NCBI GenBank assembly: GCA_027064085.1
Contig: JAMOQH010000080.1
Span: 1-46,085, forward strand
DNA length: 46,085 bases
Direction: 5' to 3'
From: a bacterium
GTDB taxonomy: Bacteria > UBP6 > JAFGXH01
The notes below the pieces were generated by a model. That model saw only the letters and a list, made by a program, of their open reading frames with translations. It did not search any database and was not told the origin of the DNA. Below, piece after piece: positions 33,388 to 42,853 of this stretch (its first letter is position 1; every line of letters begins with the position of its first letter). A program made the translations under genes and the position numbers.

Positions 33388-35265
33388 ATGAAGATTATAC
33401 TTTACTTTATAACATCTATTATTACTATATTTTTGCTAACGCTACTCTTTGCTAACCTATTAAACACTAATGGTTTTAATATTCAAATTACTATATTAAT
33501 CACAGTATTTACTTTTTTAATTAAAGATAGAATTGAACTTGATAAAATATTATACTCTATTCTATCAATTAATATAATTGCAATATTATTACAAATATTT
33601 TCAAACTCTGTTATTAGTAATTTTAATAGCGTGTTTTTTAAAAAGTTAGGATTTTCTTTATTTTCAAGTTTTTTAGTTATCTTTTTAATTTCATTATTAT
33701 TTTTGACTAAATATCTTAAAATTAGCAATAAAACTAAAAAGATAAGCTTAATTATCCTAAATTTATCTCTAATTACACTTAGTTTTTTTATTTTTAAAAC
33801 AATTCTATATTATTCATATTTACTATATTTTTTAATATTATTTCTTGTTTCATATACAATTAAATTATTTATAAATAAAAGCCCTAAAAGAATACCTTCA
33901 ATACTTACTCTGTCAATATCTATGTTTTTATTTGTTATTTCACTATTTGCAACAGAAACAAATAATAATGTAAGTAATGGCTTAAATAGAGTTTCTAATG
34001 ATAAACCATTAAATCGCTTTAATGTTAATAAAAAAGAAGATAATAAAAATAAAATAAAATTATTAAATCCTGATAATAAAAAAATAACTAAAAATAAACC
34101 AAAAGACAAAATAAAAAAAACTATCACAAAAAAGAAAAAGAATATATTACTAATTACCATAGATGCCTTAACTCCATTTCATTTAGATTTATATGATTAT
34201 AAACGAAAAACTGCCCCTAATTTAGCAAATTTTGCTCAAAAGTCCTTACTATTTAATAAAGCATTTTCACAAGGACCAAATACAAGGCCAGCAATAGCAT
34301 CTTTAATTACATCAAAATATGTTACAGAAATATATTGGAGCAACAAAAAACACTTTATACCCTTAAAACAAGAAAATTTAACATTTGCAGAAATACTAAA
34401 AAAAGAAGGCTATCATACTTATGGAGTGCTTACTCATTCATATTTTTTAAAAAAGTTTGGCTATAATCAGGGATTTGATAACTGGGACATGAGTTTAATT
34501 AGCACAGATGGTAAAGTAGCTTTTGAACAAGAAACAGCCCATAAACTTTATGATAAATTTAGAAGTATAGTAAAAACAATGAAAAAAGATGAGCCTAATT
34601 TTATATGGCTACATTTTTTTGACCCTCATGATAGTTATGTTTTTAGAAAAGAAGCTAAAAATTATGGAAGTAAAACAATTGATATATATGACAATGAAAT
34701 TAATTATACCGATATATATCTAGATAAATTATTTAAGTTTTTAAAAGAAAAAAAACTCATGGACAATTTTATTATTATAATTACAGCCGACCATGGAGAA
34801 GCATTTGGAAGTCATGGATATGTAAAGCATGGAAGAAGTGTATACAATGACCAAATGTGGGTTCCTTTAATTATAAAATTTCCAGACATAAAGCCACAGA
34901 TTATAGAACATGAAGTAGCCCATATTGATATTATTCCTACTGTGTTAGATTATTTAAAAATAAATAAATATAATGATAAACTTTCAGGCTCATCTATTTT
35001 GGAGAAAATTAAAAATAATAAATTTCCACCTGTTTATACCCTACTCTTTAAAAAAGGTAAAAATCAGTATTCAATAACATACAAAGGCTATAAATTGAAT
35101 TATTCTGAAAAACAAGATATAAAAAAATTATTTGATTTAAGAAATGATATGAATGAAATGCATAATATAGCTAATGAACACCCAGAAATAATGTATGATT
35201 TATGGAATAAACTATCAAGGTGGATAAAAAAACAAAATAAAATTTATAAAAAGAGAAATAAATGA
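33388..35265 (+). CDS. Membrane sulfatase-fold (alkaline phosphatase superfamily) enzyme
   Basis: 625 residues. Five or so N-terminal membrane helices, a Lys-rich linker (about 205-250), and a sulfatase-fold domain (about 252-620). The metal-binding and nucleophile sites are 'LLITIDAL', the likely nucleophile Thr299 in NTRPAIASL, 'FFDPHD' and 'ITADHGEAFGSHG'. There is no C/S-x-P-x-R formylglycine site, so this is closer to phospho-headgroup transferases (LtaS/EptA-like) or phosphodiesterases than to true sulfatases. It probably modifies lipid or glycan outside the inner membrane. The rlmH start overlaps its stop (ATGA). The ribosome site is weak. Confidence 0.75.
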   Translation: MKIILYFITSIITIFLLTLLFANLLNTNGFNIQITILITVFTFLIKDRIELDKILYSILSINIIAILLQIFSNSVISNFNSVFFKKLGFSLFSSFLVIFLISLLFLTKYLKISNKTKKISLIILNLSLITLSFFIFKTILYYSYLLYFLILFLVSYTIKLFINKSPKRIPSILTLSISMFLFVISLFATETNNNVSNGLNRVSNDKPLNRFNVNKKEDNKNKIKLLNPDNKKITKNKPKDKIKKTITKKKKNILLITIDALTPFHLDLYDYKRKTAPNLANFAQKSLLFNKAFSQGPNTRPAIASLITSKYVTEIYWSNKKHFIPLKQENLTFAEILKKEGYHTYGVLTHSYFLKKFGYNQGFDNWDMSLISTDGKVAFEQETAHKLYDKFRSIVKTMKKDEPNFIWLHFFDPHDSYVFRKEAKNYGSKTIDIYDNEINYTDIYLDKLFKFLKEKKLMDNFIIIITADHGEAFGSHGYVKHGRSVYNDQMWVPLIIKFPDIKPQIIEHEVAHIDIIPTVLDYLKINKYNDKLSGSSILEKIKNNKFPPVYTLLFKKGKNQYSITYKGYKLNYSEKQDIKKLFDLRNDMNEMHNIANEHPEIMYDLWNKLSRWIKKQNKIYKKRNK

Positions 35266-35726
35266 TAAAAATTATTGCATATGGATTTTTTAAAAATAAC
35301 AACTTAAAACCTATATTTGAAGATTATAAAAAAAGAATATCTAGATACTATAAAATCGAACTTGTGGAATTAAGAGAAATTCCAGTTAAAAAAAATCAAA
35401 ATGTAAAAAATATATTAAAAAAAGAGGCAGAGCAACTAGAACAAATTATTAAAAAAAGTAAAGGAGTTATTTATCTACTCTCCGAATGGGGCAAAGAATA
35501 CGAAACAATAAAATTTAGTAATTTAATATTTAGCCACATACATAATTCAGAAAATATCACATTTATTCTTGGAAGTGCTCATGGCTTTGACAAAGAATTC
35601 TTAAAAAAGCATAAAAGTATATCACTTTCTAAAATGACTTTTCCACATTTATTAGCAAGAGTAATGCTAATAGAACAACTATATAGAGCTGTAACCTTGG
35701 AAAAAAATATAGATTATCACAAATAG
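35262..35726 (+). CDS. rlmH: 23S rRNA pseudouridine1915 N3-methyltransferase RlmH
   Basis: 154 residues, the usual size. The SPOUT knot is shown by 'FILGSAHGF', 'LSLSKMTFPHLLARVMLIEQLYRA' and the C-terminal YHK, all conserved in RlmH. It methylates pseudouridine 1915 in helix 69 of 23S rRNA using SAM. It is translationally coupled to the membrane sulfatase-fold gene by a 4-base overlap. Confidence 0.95.
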   Translation: MIKIIAYGFFKNNNLKPIFEDYKKRISRYYKIELVELREIPVKKNQNVKNILKKEAEQLEQIIKKSKGVIYLLSEWGKEYETIKFSNLIFSHIHNSENITFILGSAHGFDKEFLKKHKSISLSKMTFPHLLARVMLIEQLYRAVTLEKNIDYHK

Positions 35727-35742
35727 AACTTATAAATAATAC

Positions 35743-36783
35743 TTAATTATTAACCTTTAAAGCATTATACCAATCAACCCAATTAAAGTTTTTTCCATAT
35801 TTATTTTTATCATCTTTATAGTCAATATAAGCCTTTCTTTTTAGTGATTCTAACCATGTAAAAAAAACTTTATGCCATTTTTGATATGTTAAAATTTGAT
35901 AAACTTCTTGTTTTTTAGATTCATAGTTGCTTGCTTCATCTTTTTGTTTCTCTAGTAATTTAAAAATATGATATCCATTATCTGTTTTTATTGGCTTTGT
36001 ATATTTTTTAAGACTTAATTTCTTAATTTCAGTTTCTAATTTTTCATTAAAAACACCTTCTTTTATAAAACCAAGCCTTCCGCCAATTGCTTTATAAGGC
36101 CCCTCTGTATATTTAGTAGCAACTTCAGCAAATGGTTTTGTTTTTAATTCTTCTTGAATTTTAGATAATTTTTCAGCAACAGCCTTTTTTTGCTCATCAT
36201 TATAAGAGCTATCTTCTTTAATGTAAATATATGCCAAACCATATTTAAACTTTTCTTTATAATGTAATTTATAGTAATTTTCAATTTCTAAATCTGAAAT
36301 AGAAATTTTAGGAAATACCTTTTGTTGTTTAATTTTTTCAACTAAACTTCTTTTCTTTAGTAGCTCCTCAAATTCAGACATTGTTAGGCCTTGTTGAGTT
36401 AAAGCTTGTGCAAAAGCAACTTCATTAGTGTTATTTCTTTCTATAATTGATTTTTTCAATTTTTGAACTTCATAATCAGAAACCTCTATTCCTGATTTTT
36501 TAGCATCTTGTTCTATTAACTTTTGAGCAATCAATATTTCAAGCATAAATTCTTTTTTATTTAATTTTTTTTGAACTTTAGGATTCCTTAATAAATCACT
36601 CAAAAGTATAGAATAAGGCTCAAAACCAGTTAATCGTCCACCTGAAATAACAAGTTTATTTACTTCATAATTTAAATCCTGCATTGAAACAAAGGAATCA
36701 TTAACAATTACTTCTATTTTATCAACAGTTTCTGCTTGCAAGTTTATAGTAAAGATTACAAATAACAACATCAAATATTTCAT
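35743..36783 (-). CDS. SurA-like periplasmic chaperone / peptidyl-prolyl isomerase
   Basis: 346 residues from the ATG at 36783, which has GAGG upstream; an upstream TTG is possible but overlaps that site. A signal peptide (to about residue 17, LQA) is followed by a SurA-N domain (about 20-165), one parvulin domain (about 170-275, 'YTEGPYKAIGGRLGFIKEGVF' and 'TDNGYHIFKLLE') and a helical tail. It assists folding of outer-membrane proteins in the periplasm. Promoter at 36811-36839. It lies just after a damaged outer-membrane protein gene. Confidence 0.85.
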   Translation of the reverse strand: MKYLMLLFVIFTINLQAETVDKIEVIVNDSFVSMQDLNYEVNKLVISGGRLTGFEPYSILLSDLLRNPKVQKKLNKKEFMLEILIAQKLIEQDAKKSGIEVSDYEVQKLKKSIIERNNTNEVAFAQALTQQGLTMSEFEELLKKRSLVEKIKQQKVFPKISISDLEIENYYKLHYKEKFKYGLAYIYIKEDSSYNDEQKKAVAEKLSKIQEELKTKPFAEVATKYTEGPYKAIGGRLGFIKEGVFNEKLETEIKKLSLKKYTKPIKTDNGYHIFKLLEKQKDEASNYESKKQEVYQILTYQKWHKVFFTWLESLKRKAYIDYKDDKNKYGKNFNWVDWYNALKVNN

Positions 36784-36810
36784 ACACTTCCTCAAATAAA
36801 AGAGTAAATG

Positions 36811-36839
36811 AAATTAACATAATATAGGGAATAGGTCAA
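36811..36839 (-). promoter_or_regulatory. Promoter of the SurA-like gene
   Basis: Minus-strand TTGACC (36834-36839), 17 bases, then TAATTT (36811-36816), 27 bases before the ATG. Confidence 0.45.
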
Positions 36840-36855
36840 ATTAAATTTTTAACAG

Positions 36856-37577
36856 CTAAAAATGATATCCAAGCTTTATTCCACCCCAAAAAAGTTTATT
36901 CCATTTATCATCACTAGAACCAAATAAATTAAGTTTAATATTTACAAACCCGCCTTCAATGAAATAGTAAAACCCAAACTAGGTGAACCTCCTAAACTGG
37001 CGTTTATACCAATATTTTTTCTCTCTCTAATTCCTCTTCTTTTTAGGTTCTTATTTTTATTAATATTCTTTTTTATATCTTTTTTCTCTTGATATGTTTC
37101 TTTTTGTTTTTTTAAAGAATTAAAACTACTATTTTCTTTATCATTTGCTTTATAACTAAGTAGTTCTTTTAATTCTGGTAATAAAAAAGTAATTAGAGTA
37201 TTGCTATTAGTTAATTTTCCTTTATATATACTTCTAAGGCTATATTTCTTATTTATACTAAAATCAAATAAATCAAATGTAAACTCTATATCTTCATTGA
37301 TTTTATCAAGCTTAATAATAACTACATTTTTTATTTTTAATGTTTTAGCTAAAGTTAAAATACAAGTTTCTGTACCACATTTATTTTTAATTTTATCCTC
37401 ACCAAATACCTTATAATCACTAGTTTCTAAAAAACTTTTTGTAATAGTTTCAAGCTTAATAATTGAGTTCTCTGTTAAAGTAAAATTTTTTGATTGAATT
37501 TTTAATATTGTATTACTTTCACTACTAAGCATATTTAAACTAAACATAAAAGTAACAATTAATAATATCATTTTCAT
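36856..37577 (-). pseudogene. Outer-membrane protein gene with a 3' frameshift
   Basis: From the ATG at 37577 (GGGAG upstream) 211 codons run to a TAA at 36942-36944. They give a signal peptide, a small alpha/beta domain with a Cys pair (NKCGTETC), a Lys-rich linker, and the first barrel-like strands ('NIGINASLGGSPSLGFTISL'). In another frame, open from 36978 to a TAG at 36856-36858, the text continues as further barrel strands and ends 'GIKLGYHF', with the C-terminal Phe of outer-membrane proteins. A single indel between 36942 and 36978 explains this. It may be a true mutation, phase variation or a sequencing error. Confidence 0.65.
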
Positions 37578-37692
37578 AAGATTTCTCCCAAATAAATAAA
37601 AACACTCCTTCACAAGCAAACATATTTCCATATTTATGCACAAAATAAATACAAGTAAAAACAATATATTAAGAGAACTAACAGGAAAACAG

Positions 37693-37706
37693 TGACATTC
37701 ATGTCA
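37693..37706. promoter_or_regulatory. Inverted repeat between flavoprotein and OMP genes
   Basis: TGACAT (37693-37698), two bases, ATGTCA (37701-37706). A possible operator about 116 bases upstream of the OMP start, with no experimental basis. Confidence 0.25.
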
Positions 37707-37730
37707 TTACATTTATGTTTTTCATTATAT

Positions 37731-39023
37731 TTATTCAGTTTCTTTTCTAGCTTCTAAGATTCCATGTCCAGTTGCATAAGTGATACTTCTACTCCACCCA
37801 CTACAATCACCAATAAATTTAATGTTTTTGAAATAACTATTATCAAGCATATTAGAGTAAAATTTAACTTCAACACCATATAATAAATTATCAGGTGCAG
37901 TAACCCCTGGAACGACTTCATTTAGAATTTCTAAAAAATGAATTATAGATTCTTTCGTTTTACTTGGAAAAACTAAATTTAAATCACCTAAAATATAATT
38001 TTCACTTGGTAAAGTAGGAGTAACTCTTCCTATTTGTTTAGTTCTTCTTTCATTTTTAAAGTCACTATACTTTTGTAATGTAACTTTTTTACCACCAGCT
38101 AAAATATTAGATAATTTTGCAATATGAGTACCATATCCTATAGGGTCGTTAAATGGTTCTGTAAATGTATGAGTTACTAAAATTGCAAAATTAGTATTAT
38201 CTGTTTTACTTCTTACCTTTGAATGACCGTTTACCGTTACAAATTCATTTTCATTATATCTTTCTAAAGTTACATAGCCAGAAGGGTTATTGCAAAAAGT
38301 TCTTACATTATAACCAGTTTTAGTTTCCATTTTTACTTTAAATTCATACATCTCTCTATTTAAATCATCTACAATATGATTGGGTAATTCAAAACGAATA
38401 CCTAAATCAACTGAATTACTCGATAAAGATATTTTTGGATGTCTCTTTTTTATATTTTGAACTAATTTATGCCCACTTCGACCAACTCCAATAACAGCTT
38501 TATCAAAAATATCATTAAACTCCTTATTTTCTTTATTAACATGAGTAATTTTCACTTCATCATTAACCGCTTCAACATTAATAATTTTACTATTAAAGTG
38601 AAAGATTACGTTACTCCTATTTGATAGATCATCATAAATATTTTTCATAACATTTTTTAAATAATCTGTTCCAATATGATAAAACTCAGAATTAACAGGT
38701 TGAAATCCTTTCATATAAAAATCTTTATAATAACCCTCTTTTTTACTTTGAAAAGAAAACCCATGTTCTATTTTGTCTTCAGGAACTTCTGATTTATCTA
38801 AATAAAAATCAACAATATTTCTCTGAATATCTAAGTTTAAGTCTAATTTTCCACCCATTTCACTAGAAATAAAAATTTTACCATCTGAGCGGATTCCACT
38901 CAAACTAGATGAAATAATATCTTTTGATCTTTCAAAAATATGCAACTCAAAATTTTTATTTTTAAGTTCATTTACATAGCCAATACTTGCAGCCCCAAAG
39001 CCAATTACAGCAATTTTTTTCAT
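37731..39023 (-). CDS. FAD-dependent oxidoreductase, COG2509-type
   Basis: 430 residues. It starts with a Rossmann-type FAD site (IAVIGFGAAS) and later has 'VIGVGRSGHKLV', 'VDLGIRFELP', 'LGDLNLVFPSKT' and a closing 'FIGDCSGWSRSITYATGHGILEA', as in the uncharacterised COG2509/HI0933-like flavoproteins. The reaction is unknown. AAGGAG precedes the ATG. A promoter at 39074-39102 and an operator-like repeat at 39053-39068 are divergent from the HU/IHF gene. Confidence 0.8.
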   Translation of the reverse strand: MKKIAVIGFGAASIGYVNELKNKNFELHIFERSKDIISSSLSGIRSDGKIFISSEMGGKLDLNLDIQRNIVDFYLDKSEVPEDKIEHGFSFQSKKEGYYKDFYMKGFQPVNSEFYHIGTDYLKNVMKNIYDDLSNRSNVIFHFNSKIINVEAVNDEVKITHVNKENKEFNDIFDKAVIGVGRSGHKLVQNIKKRHPKISLSSNSVDLGIRFELPNHIVDDLNREMYEFKVKMETKTGYNVRTFCNNPSGYVTLERYNENEFVTVNGHSKVRSKTDNTNFAILVTHTFTEPFNDPIGYGTHIAKLSNILAGGKKVTLQKYSDFKNERRTKQIGRVTPTLPSENYILGDLNLVFPSKTKESIIHFLEILNEVVPGVTAPDNLLYGVEVKFYSNMLDNSYFKNIKFIGDCSGWSRSITYATGHGILEARKETE

Positions 39024-39052
39024 AATAAAAGCTCCTTAGAGTAAAAAAATAT

Positions 39053-39068
39053 GTCAAAAGGTTTTGAC
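39053..39068. promoter_or_regulatory. Operator-like inverted repeat at the flavoprotein start site
   Basis: GTCAAAA (39053-39059), GG, TTTTGAC (39062-39068). It lies just downstream of the -10 of the flavoprotein promoter, a common repressor position. Confidence 0.4.
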
Positions 39069-39073
39069 CAATG

Positions 39074-39102
39074 AGTGTATTTATTTATAGTAATAATGTC
39101 AA
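39074..39102 (-). promoter_or_regulatory. Promoter of the FAD oxidoreductase gene
   Basis: Minus-strand perfect TTGACA (39097-39102), 17 bases, then TACACT (39074-39079). Confidence 0.6.
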
Positions 39103-39136
39103 GAAAAAATTTCTTAAAAACATTAAAAAAAATCAT

Positions 39137-39165
39137 TTGCTAAAAAATAAAAAATATGGTAGATT
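39137..39165 (+). promoter_or_regulatory. Promoter of the HU/IHF gene
   Basis: TTGCTA (39137-39142), 17 bases, TAGATT (39160-39165). Transcription would begin near 39172, which excludes the in-frame ATG at 39156. Confidence 0.5.
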
Positions 39166-39191
39166 TTAGTTCTATTTTTTTAGGAGTTTTT

Positions 39192-39473
39192 ATGACAAAA
39201 ATGGAATTTATTCATAATATTGCAGAGAAAAGTAACCTTCCCAAAAAAGACGCGACTTTGGTAGTTAATACCATCTTTAATAAAATGACTGATGCACTAG
39301 TAAAAGGTGATAGAATTGAAATTAGAGGATTTGGTTCATTTAGTGTTAAATCTTATGAAGGTTATGAAGGAAAAAATCCAAAAACACATAAATCAATTAT
39401 TGTTCAACCCAAGAAAAAACCTATTTTTAAAGTAGGAAAAGATCTTAAAGACAGAATAAACACTAAACTTTAA
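39192..39473 (+). CDS. HU/IHF-family DNA-binding protein
   Basis: 93 residues from the ATG at 39192, with AGGAG 6 bases upstream. The full HU fold is present: 'MTKMEFIHNIAEKSNLPKK', then 'GDRIEIRGFGSFSVK' and 'KNPKTHKSIIVQPKKKPIFKVGKDLK'. The DRIEIRGFGSF segment is closer to IHF beta than to HU. It bends and compacts DNA. The 3' end overlaps the convergent PilZ gene by 11 bases. Confidence 0.93.
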   Translation: MTKMEFIHNIAEKSNLPKKDATLVVNTIFNKMTDALVKGDRIEIRGFGSFSVKSYEGYEGKNPKTHKSIIVQPKKKPIFKVGKDLKDRINTKL

Positions 39474-40197
39474 AGTCATTTGCTTTTATAATTATATTTA
39501 GTAATGCTTCAATTTTACTTATTGTAAAAGGTTTTTTCAGATGAAAATCAAAGGATTTCTTTTCTTTATTTCCTAATCCTATATATATAACTTTATCTTT
39601 ATGTAGCTTTAAATTGTTAGTAATTTCATCTATATTTAATAATGTTGTATCTAATATTACAATATCAAAATCCTCTAAAAGAAAATCTTGTATTATATCT
39701 TCTTTATTCTCAACATTTCTTATTATAAAATTTATATTTTGATACCTTTCCAAATTATTGATATTCTTGATTATATCAATAAAAGATGATTTTATAAACT
39801 TATTACTATGATAGAAAAGCATTTTTATAATTTTATTATCCCTTTCTGATTCATACTTTCTAGAAATTATTTCAATTAATTTATTAAATTTTTTTTTATG
39901 ATATTCATCATTAAATAAAAACTTAACACCTATACCTTTTTTGATTTCATCATCAAAATTTTCTTCATAAGTCCAAACAACTTCAACATCTAGAGGAATA
40001 GCTTTAATTATTTTAGGAAAAGATAACATCACTCTAAATTTTTCACCTATTTTAAAGTTTTCCCTTGTTATTATAAAAGTTCCACCTAACGAAATATTTT
40101 CAGTATAATCTATTAGAAAATCTTTGTAACTATCATACTCCACTTTAAAAACAGCGTTATATCTTTTATTTGACCTAATATTTTTACGAAAATCCAT
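39463..40197 (-). CDS. PilZ domain plus degenerate receiver
   Basis: 244 residues from the ATG at 40197, set by GGGAG upstream. Residues 1 to about 105 form a PilZ domain of the Myxococcus type (RSNKRY, 'NISLGGTFI', 'GIGVKF'), which may bind c-di-GMP. The rest looks like a response-regulator receiver: 'FDIVILDTTLL' with the phospho-acceptor Asp and 'LKKPF' near the end. The acidic pair at the first strand is missing (IIKMLFYH), so phosphorylation is doubtful. It overlaps the antiporter gene by 14 bases and is the last gene of the kal operon. Confidence 0.8.
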   Translation of the reverse strand: MDFRKNIRSNKRYNAVFKVEYDSYKDFLIDYTENISLGGTFIITRENFKIGEKFRVMLSFPKIIKAIPLDVEVVWTYEENFDDEIKKGIGVKFLFNDEYHKKKFNKLIEIISRKYESERDNKIIKMLFYHSNKFIKSSFIDIIKNINNLERYQNINFIIRNVENKEDIIQDFLLEDFDIVILDTTLLNIDEITNNLKLHKDKVIYIGLGNKEKKSFDFHLKKPFTISKIEALLNIIIKANDFKV

Positions 40198-41350
40198 CTT
40201 GCTCCCTATAAAGTATCTTAAAAAATATAGGATATACAACTCCAGTTACAATTGCAAGAAAAATAATTGCGTTATTTGTTTTTGAGCTAATTAATCCTAA
40301 TTTTAGTTCTATCATAGCAATTGCAACTAGTAAAGTTAAAGGTGCAGCTAACATGAAGGCTGTGGCAACTATATTTCTAAATTTAATCCCTTTAAATAAC
40401 AAAGGGAGTGAAGAAATCAACTTAATAATGAAAGCAATGAACATCAGTTTTAAAAAAATAAAAAAAGTTTCCTTTTCTAATATGGAAGATAAATCAAAAT
40501 TTATACCAATATTTATAAAAAATATAGGAATAAAAAATCCATAACCAATTCCATTCATCTTTTCTTCTAAAGCCCCCTTATCTTTAAAAGTTGCTGAAAT
40601 TACTATTCCTGCAATCAAAGCACCAATAATAAACTCGATATGAAATATTAAAGCAATAGTGATAAGGCTAAACATCAAAATAAATGACATTCTAATACCA
40701 ATTTCTTTAGAATCTTTAGGGTGGATTAAATTAATAACTTTGTCTGGAAACCACCATGAAATTAAATATAAAAGTTTTAAAAATACTATTGAAATAAGAA
40801 TCATAATTGGCATTTGTAAAATTCTTATAGAAAATCCATGTAATTTATATACTTCAAAAAAAGTAAATAATAGAAGAGTTAGAAGTTCAGCAACTAAACC
40901 TAAAATGAAAAGCATACTACCAAATTCTTTTTTTTCTAAATTTAAATCCTTTAAAACAGGAATAAGTAATCCTATTCCCGTTGCCATTACAATAAAAATC
41001 AACCCAATTTCCATATTTAAGCTATCTATAATAATTATAGATAAAGTTACTGATATCAAAAATGAAAATACAGGTAATCTTAAATTTTTAATTCCCTTTT
41101 TCTTTAAATCTCCAAAGTTTATTTCAAGACCTGCTAAAAACATTAAAATAATAAATCCTAAATCAGCCATAAAACTAAGCCACTTAGCATTAAGAGATAA
41201 ATCGATTATATTTAACAAAGACTTACCTATTATCATCCCATAGAGCATTTCAGCGACCGCACCAGGTAACTTAAAAAAAGGTGCAAAGATAGGAACAATA
41301 AAAGCTCCAAAGCTTATTATTAGTAATGTATAAATATGATAATCTTGCAA
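40184..41350 (-). CDS. CPA2-family cation:proton antiporter
   Basis: 388 residues, about twelve membrane helices, with the monovalent cation:proton antiporter-2 pattern ('KLPGAVAEMLYGMIIGKS', 'FLAGLEINF', 'FIIGALIAGIVIS', 'FFINIGINFD'). It exchanges K+ or Na+ for H+. The start codon is TTG, directly after the stop of the RCK gene, with GAGG inside the end of that gene. The RCK protein next door is the likely regulator, in the manner of Kef systems but as a separate chain. Confidence 0.85.
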   Translation of the reverse strand: MQDYHIYTLLIISFGAFIVPIFAPFFKLPGAVAEMLYGMIIGKSLLNIIDLSLNAKWLSFMADLGFIILMFLAGLEINFGDLKKKGIKNLRLPVFSFLISVTLSIIIIDSLNMEIGLIFIVMATGIGLLIPVLKDLNLEKKEFGSMLFILGLVAELLTLLLFTFFEVYKLHGFSIRILQMPIMILISIVFLKLLYLISWWFPDKVINLIHPKDSKEIGIRMSFILMFSLITIALIFHIEFIIGALIAGIVISATFKDKGALEEKMNGIGYGFFIPIFFINIGINFDLSSILEKETFFIFLKLMFIAFIIKLISSLPLLFKGIKFRNIVATAFMLAAPLTLLVAIAMIELKLGLISSKTNNAIIFLAIVTGVVYPIFFKILYREQDGFS

Positions 41351-42847
41351 TTATTCCTCACTACTACCAAAATTATATATAAGAACTGAAGGTGCTGCCT
41401 GATGTATCAAGTATTGGTTTTCAGATGGTGACATAAATGTTGATTTTTTAGGTAACATTTGAGAAATTATTAATAAATCCTTATTTTTAGACTTTTCTTT
41501 AATTTTTCTGATTGGATTTCCTTCTAAATAAGTTTGATTTATATCAACTTTATATAATTTACATAATTTTTTAATTGTTTCTTTGTTAGACTCTGATTCA
41601 CTATCTGGAATTGAGTAATGATCTGCAGTATCTTCCATAAACTCTGGTTTTTTTATAGTTATCTTTTCTAGTTTTGCCTTAGTTTGTTTTGCTATACTAA
41701 TTGCAATTTCAAATCCTTTTAACGGAGAATTTATATCTCTATCAGAAATTAATATATTTTGATAAGGATATTTACCTTTTGCAATAATAATAGGAGAATG
41801 AATAAAATTTTGTAATTTATAAATAGTATTCTCTACTCCTAATTTATTTAAAAGAGTAAAATTTTCATCAGGTAAAATCACTAAACCATAACTTCCATTA
41901 ATATAAATATCCTTTATTGCTTTTACTTTAAAGTTTGTATTAATTTCTTTGATATTAACAACATGATTTTTATAATTTGAAACATCATTTACATAAGATT
42001 TTATATTTTCAATATCTTTTTTATTAAAAATACCACTTTTTTCATCATTTAAAATAAAAAAATCAATTTTTTTAGAATAAAACTCTCTTAATAAGTATAA
42101 TGATTCATCAATTAGTACTTGCCAATCCTTAGGAGTAGTAATAACAGATAGTATGTTATTGCCAAAATTTAGGGGAAACCTATAATCTCCTACAGAAATA
42201 TATTCTGCAATAGCATGTATTTTAGATGGCTCACTTATAATTAAAACTCTATCATTTTCTAAAAACCTGGTATTACCATGAGGCAGTATTAAATTATTAT
42301 TTCTATAAATAGCACCAACAACCCAATCATAAGGCTTAATATCTAAAAGTTTTTTATTTAATATTCTACTTGTACCAGTAATAGTAACTTCTGCAATTTC
42401 TCCATGTCCAAGCCCAATATCAGTTGCCGTAGAAGTACGACTATCTATTTTATTCATTAAAAAGGAGCTAATCATAGAGGGAACATCTATAGCATCAATA
42501 TCATGCTCTTTAAATAAAACTAAACTACTTTTTTTAACAATTGCAGTTATAAATTGTATTTCAGGATATTTTTCTTTTAGTAACAAAGCAATTTCATAAT
42601 TAACTTCATCGTGATTTGTTAAGCCTACAACAACATCTGTATTTTCTATATTTGCTTTTTTAAGTATGTAGTTACTTGAACCATCTCCATGAATTATATT
42701 TATTCTATGATCTATTTTTCTTACTAGCTCAAGAGAATCCTCACAAATATCAATAACGGTTAAATTCCATTGCTTATCTAACCTTGAGATTAATTCTCTT
42801 GATTTTGTTCCTGCTCCTATAATAATAATATTTACTTTACTAGCCAT
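41351..42847 (-). CDS. RCK (TrkA-type) K+ regulator with C-terminal USP domain
   Basis: 498 residues. TrkA-N Rossmann domain ('VNIIIIGAGTKSRELISRL', 'NIIHGDGSSNYIL'), then a TrkA-C domain (about 150-225), a middle region of unknown type, and a C-terminal universal-stress-like domain (about 365-495, 'NILISDRD', 'APSVLIYN'). It likely gates the CPA2 antiporter in response to NAD(H) or nucleotides. It is 6 bases after kal and directly adjacent to the antiporter gene. Confidence 0.8.
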   Translation of the reverse strand: MASKVNIIIIGAGTKSRELISRLDKQWNLTVIDICEDSLELVRKIDHRINIIHGDGSSNYILKKANIENTDVVVGLTNHDEVNYEIALLLKEKYPEIQFITAIVKKSSLVLFKEHDIDAIDVPSMISSFLMNKIDSRTSTATDIGLGHGEIAEVTITGTSRILNKKLLDIKPYDWVVGAIYRNNNLILPHGNTRFLENDRVLIISEPSKIHAIAEYISVGDYRFPLNFGNNILSVITTPKDWQVLIDESLYLLREFYSKKIDFFILNDEKSGIFNKKDIENIKSYVNDVSNYKNHVVNIKEINTNFKVKAIKDIYINGSYGLVILPDENFTLLNKLGVENTIYKLQNFIHSPIIIAKGKYPYQNILISDRDINSPLKGFEIAISIAKQTKAKLEKITIKKPEFMEDTADHYSIPDSESESNKETIKKLCKLYKVDINQTYLEGNPIRKIKEKSKNKDLLIISQMLPKKSTFMSPSENQYLIHQAAPSVLIYNFGSSEE

Positions 42848-42853
42848 ATTTTT

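Noticed and set aside
33810-34160. Phe/Leu-rich ORF opposite the sulfatase-fold gene
   Set aside because: Antisense of its Lys-rich linker.
39156-39191. Longer HU/IHF start at 39156
   Set aside because: It overlaps the -10 region, and AGGAG is placed for the ATG at 39192.
40659-41243. 194-codon plus-strand ORF opposite the antiporter
   Set aside because: Antisense shadow of a membrane protein gene with no start signal or domain.
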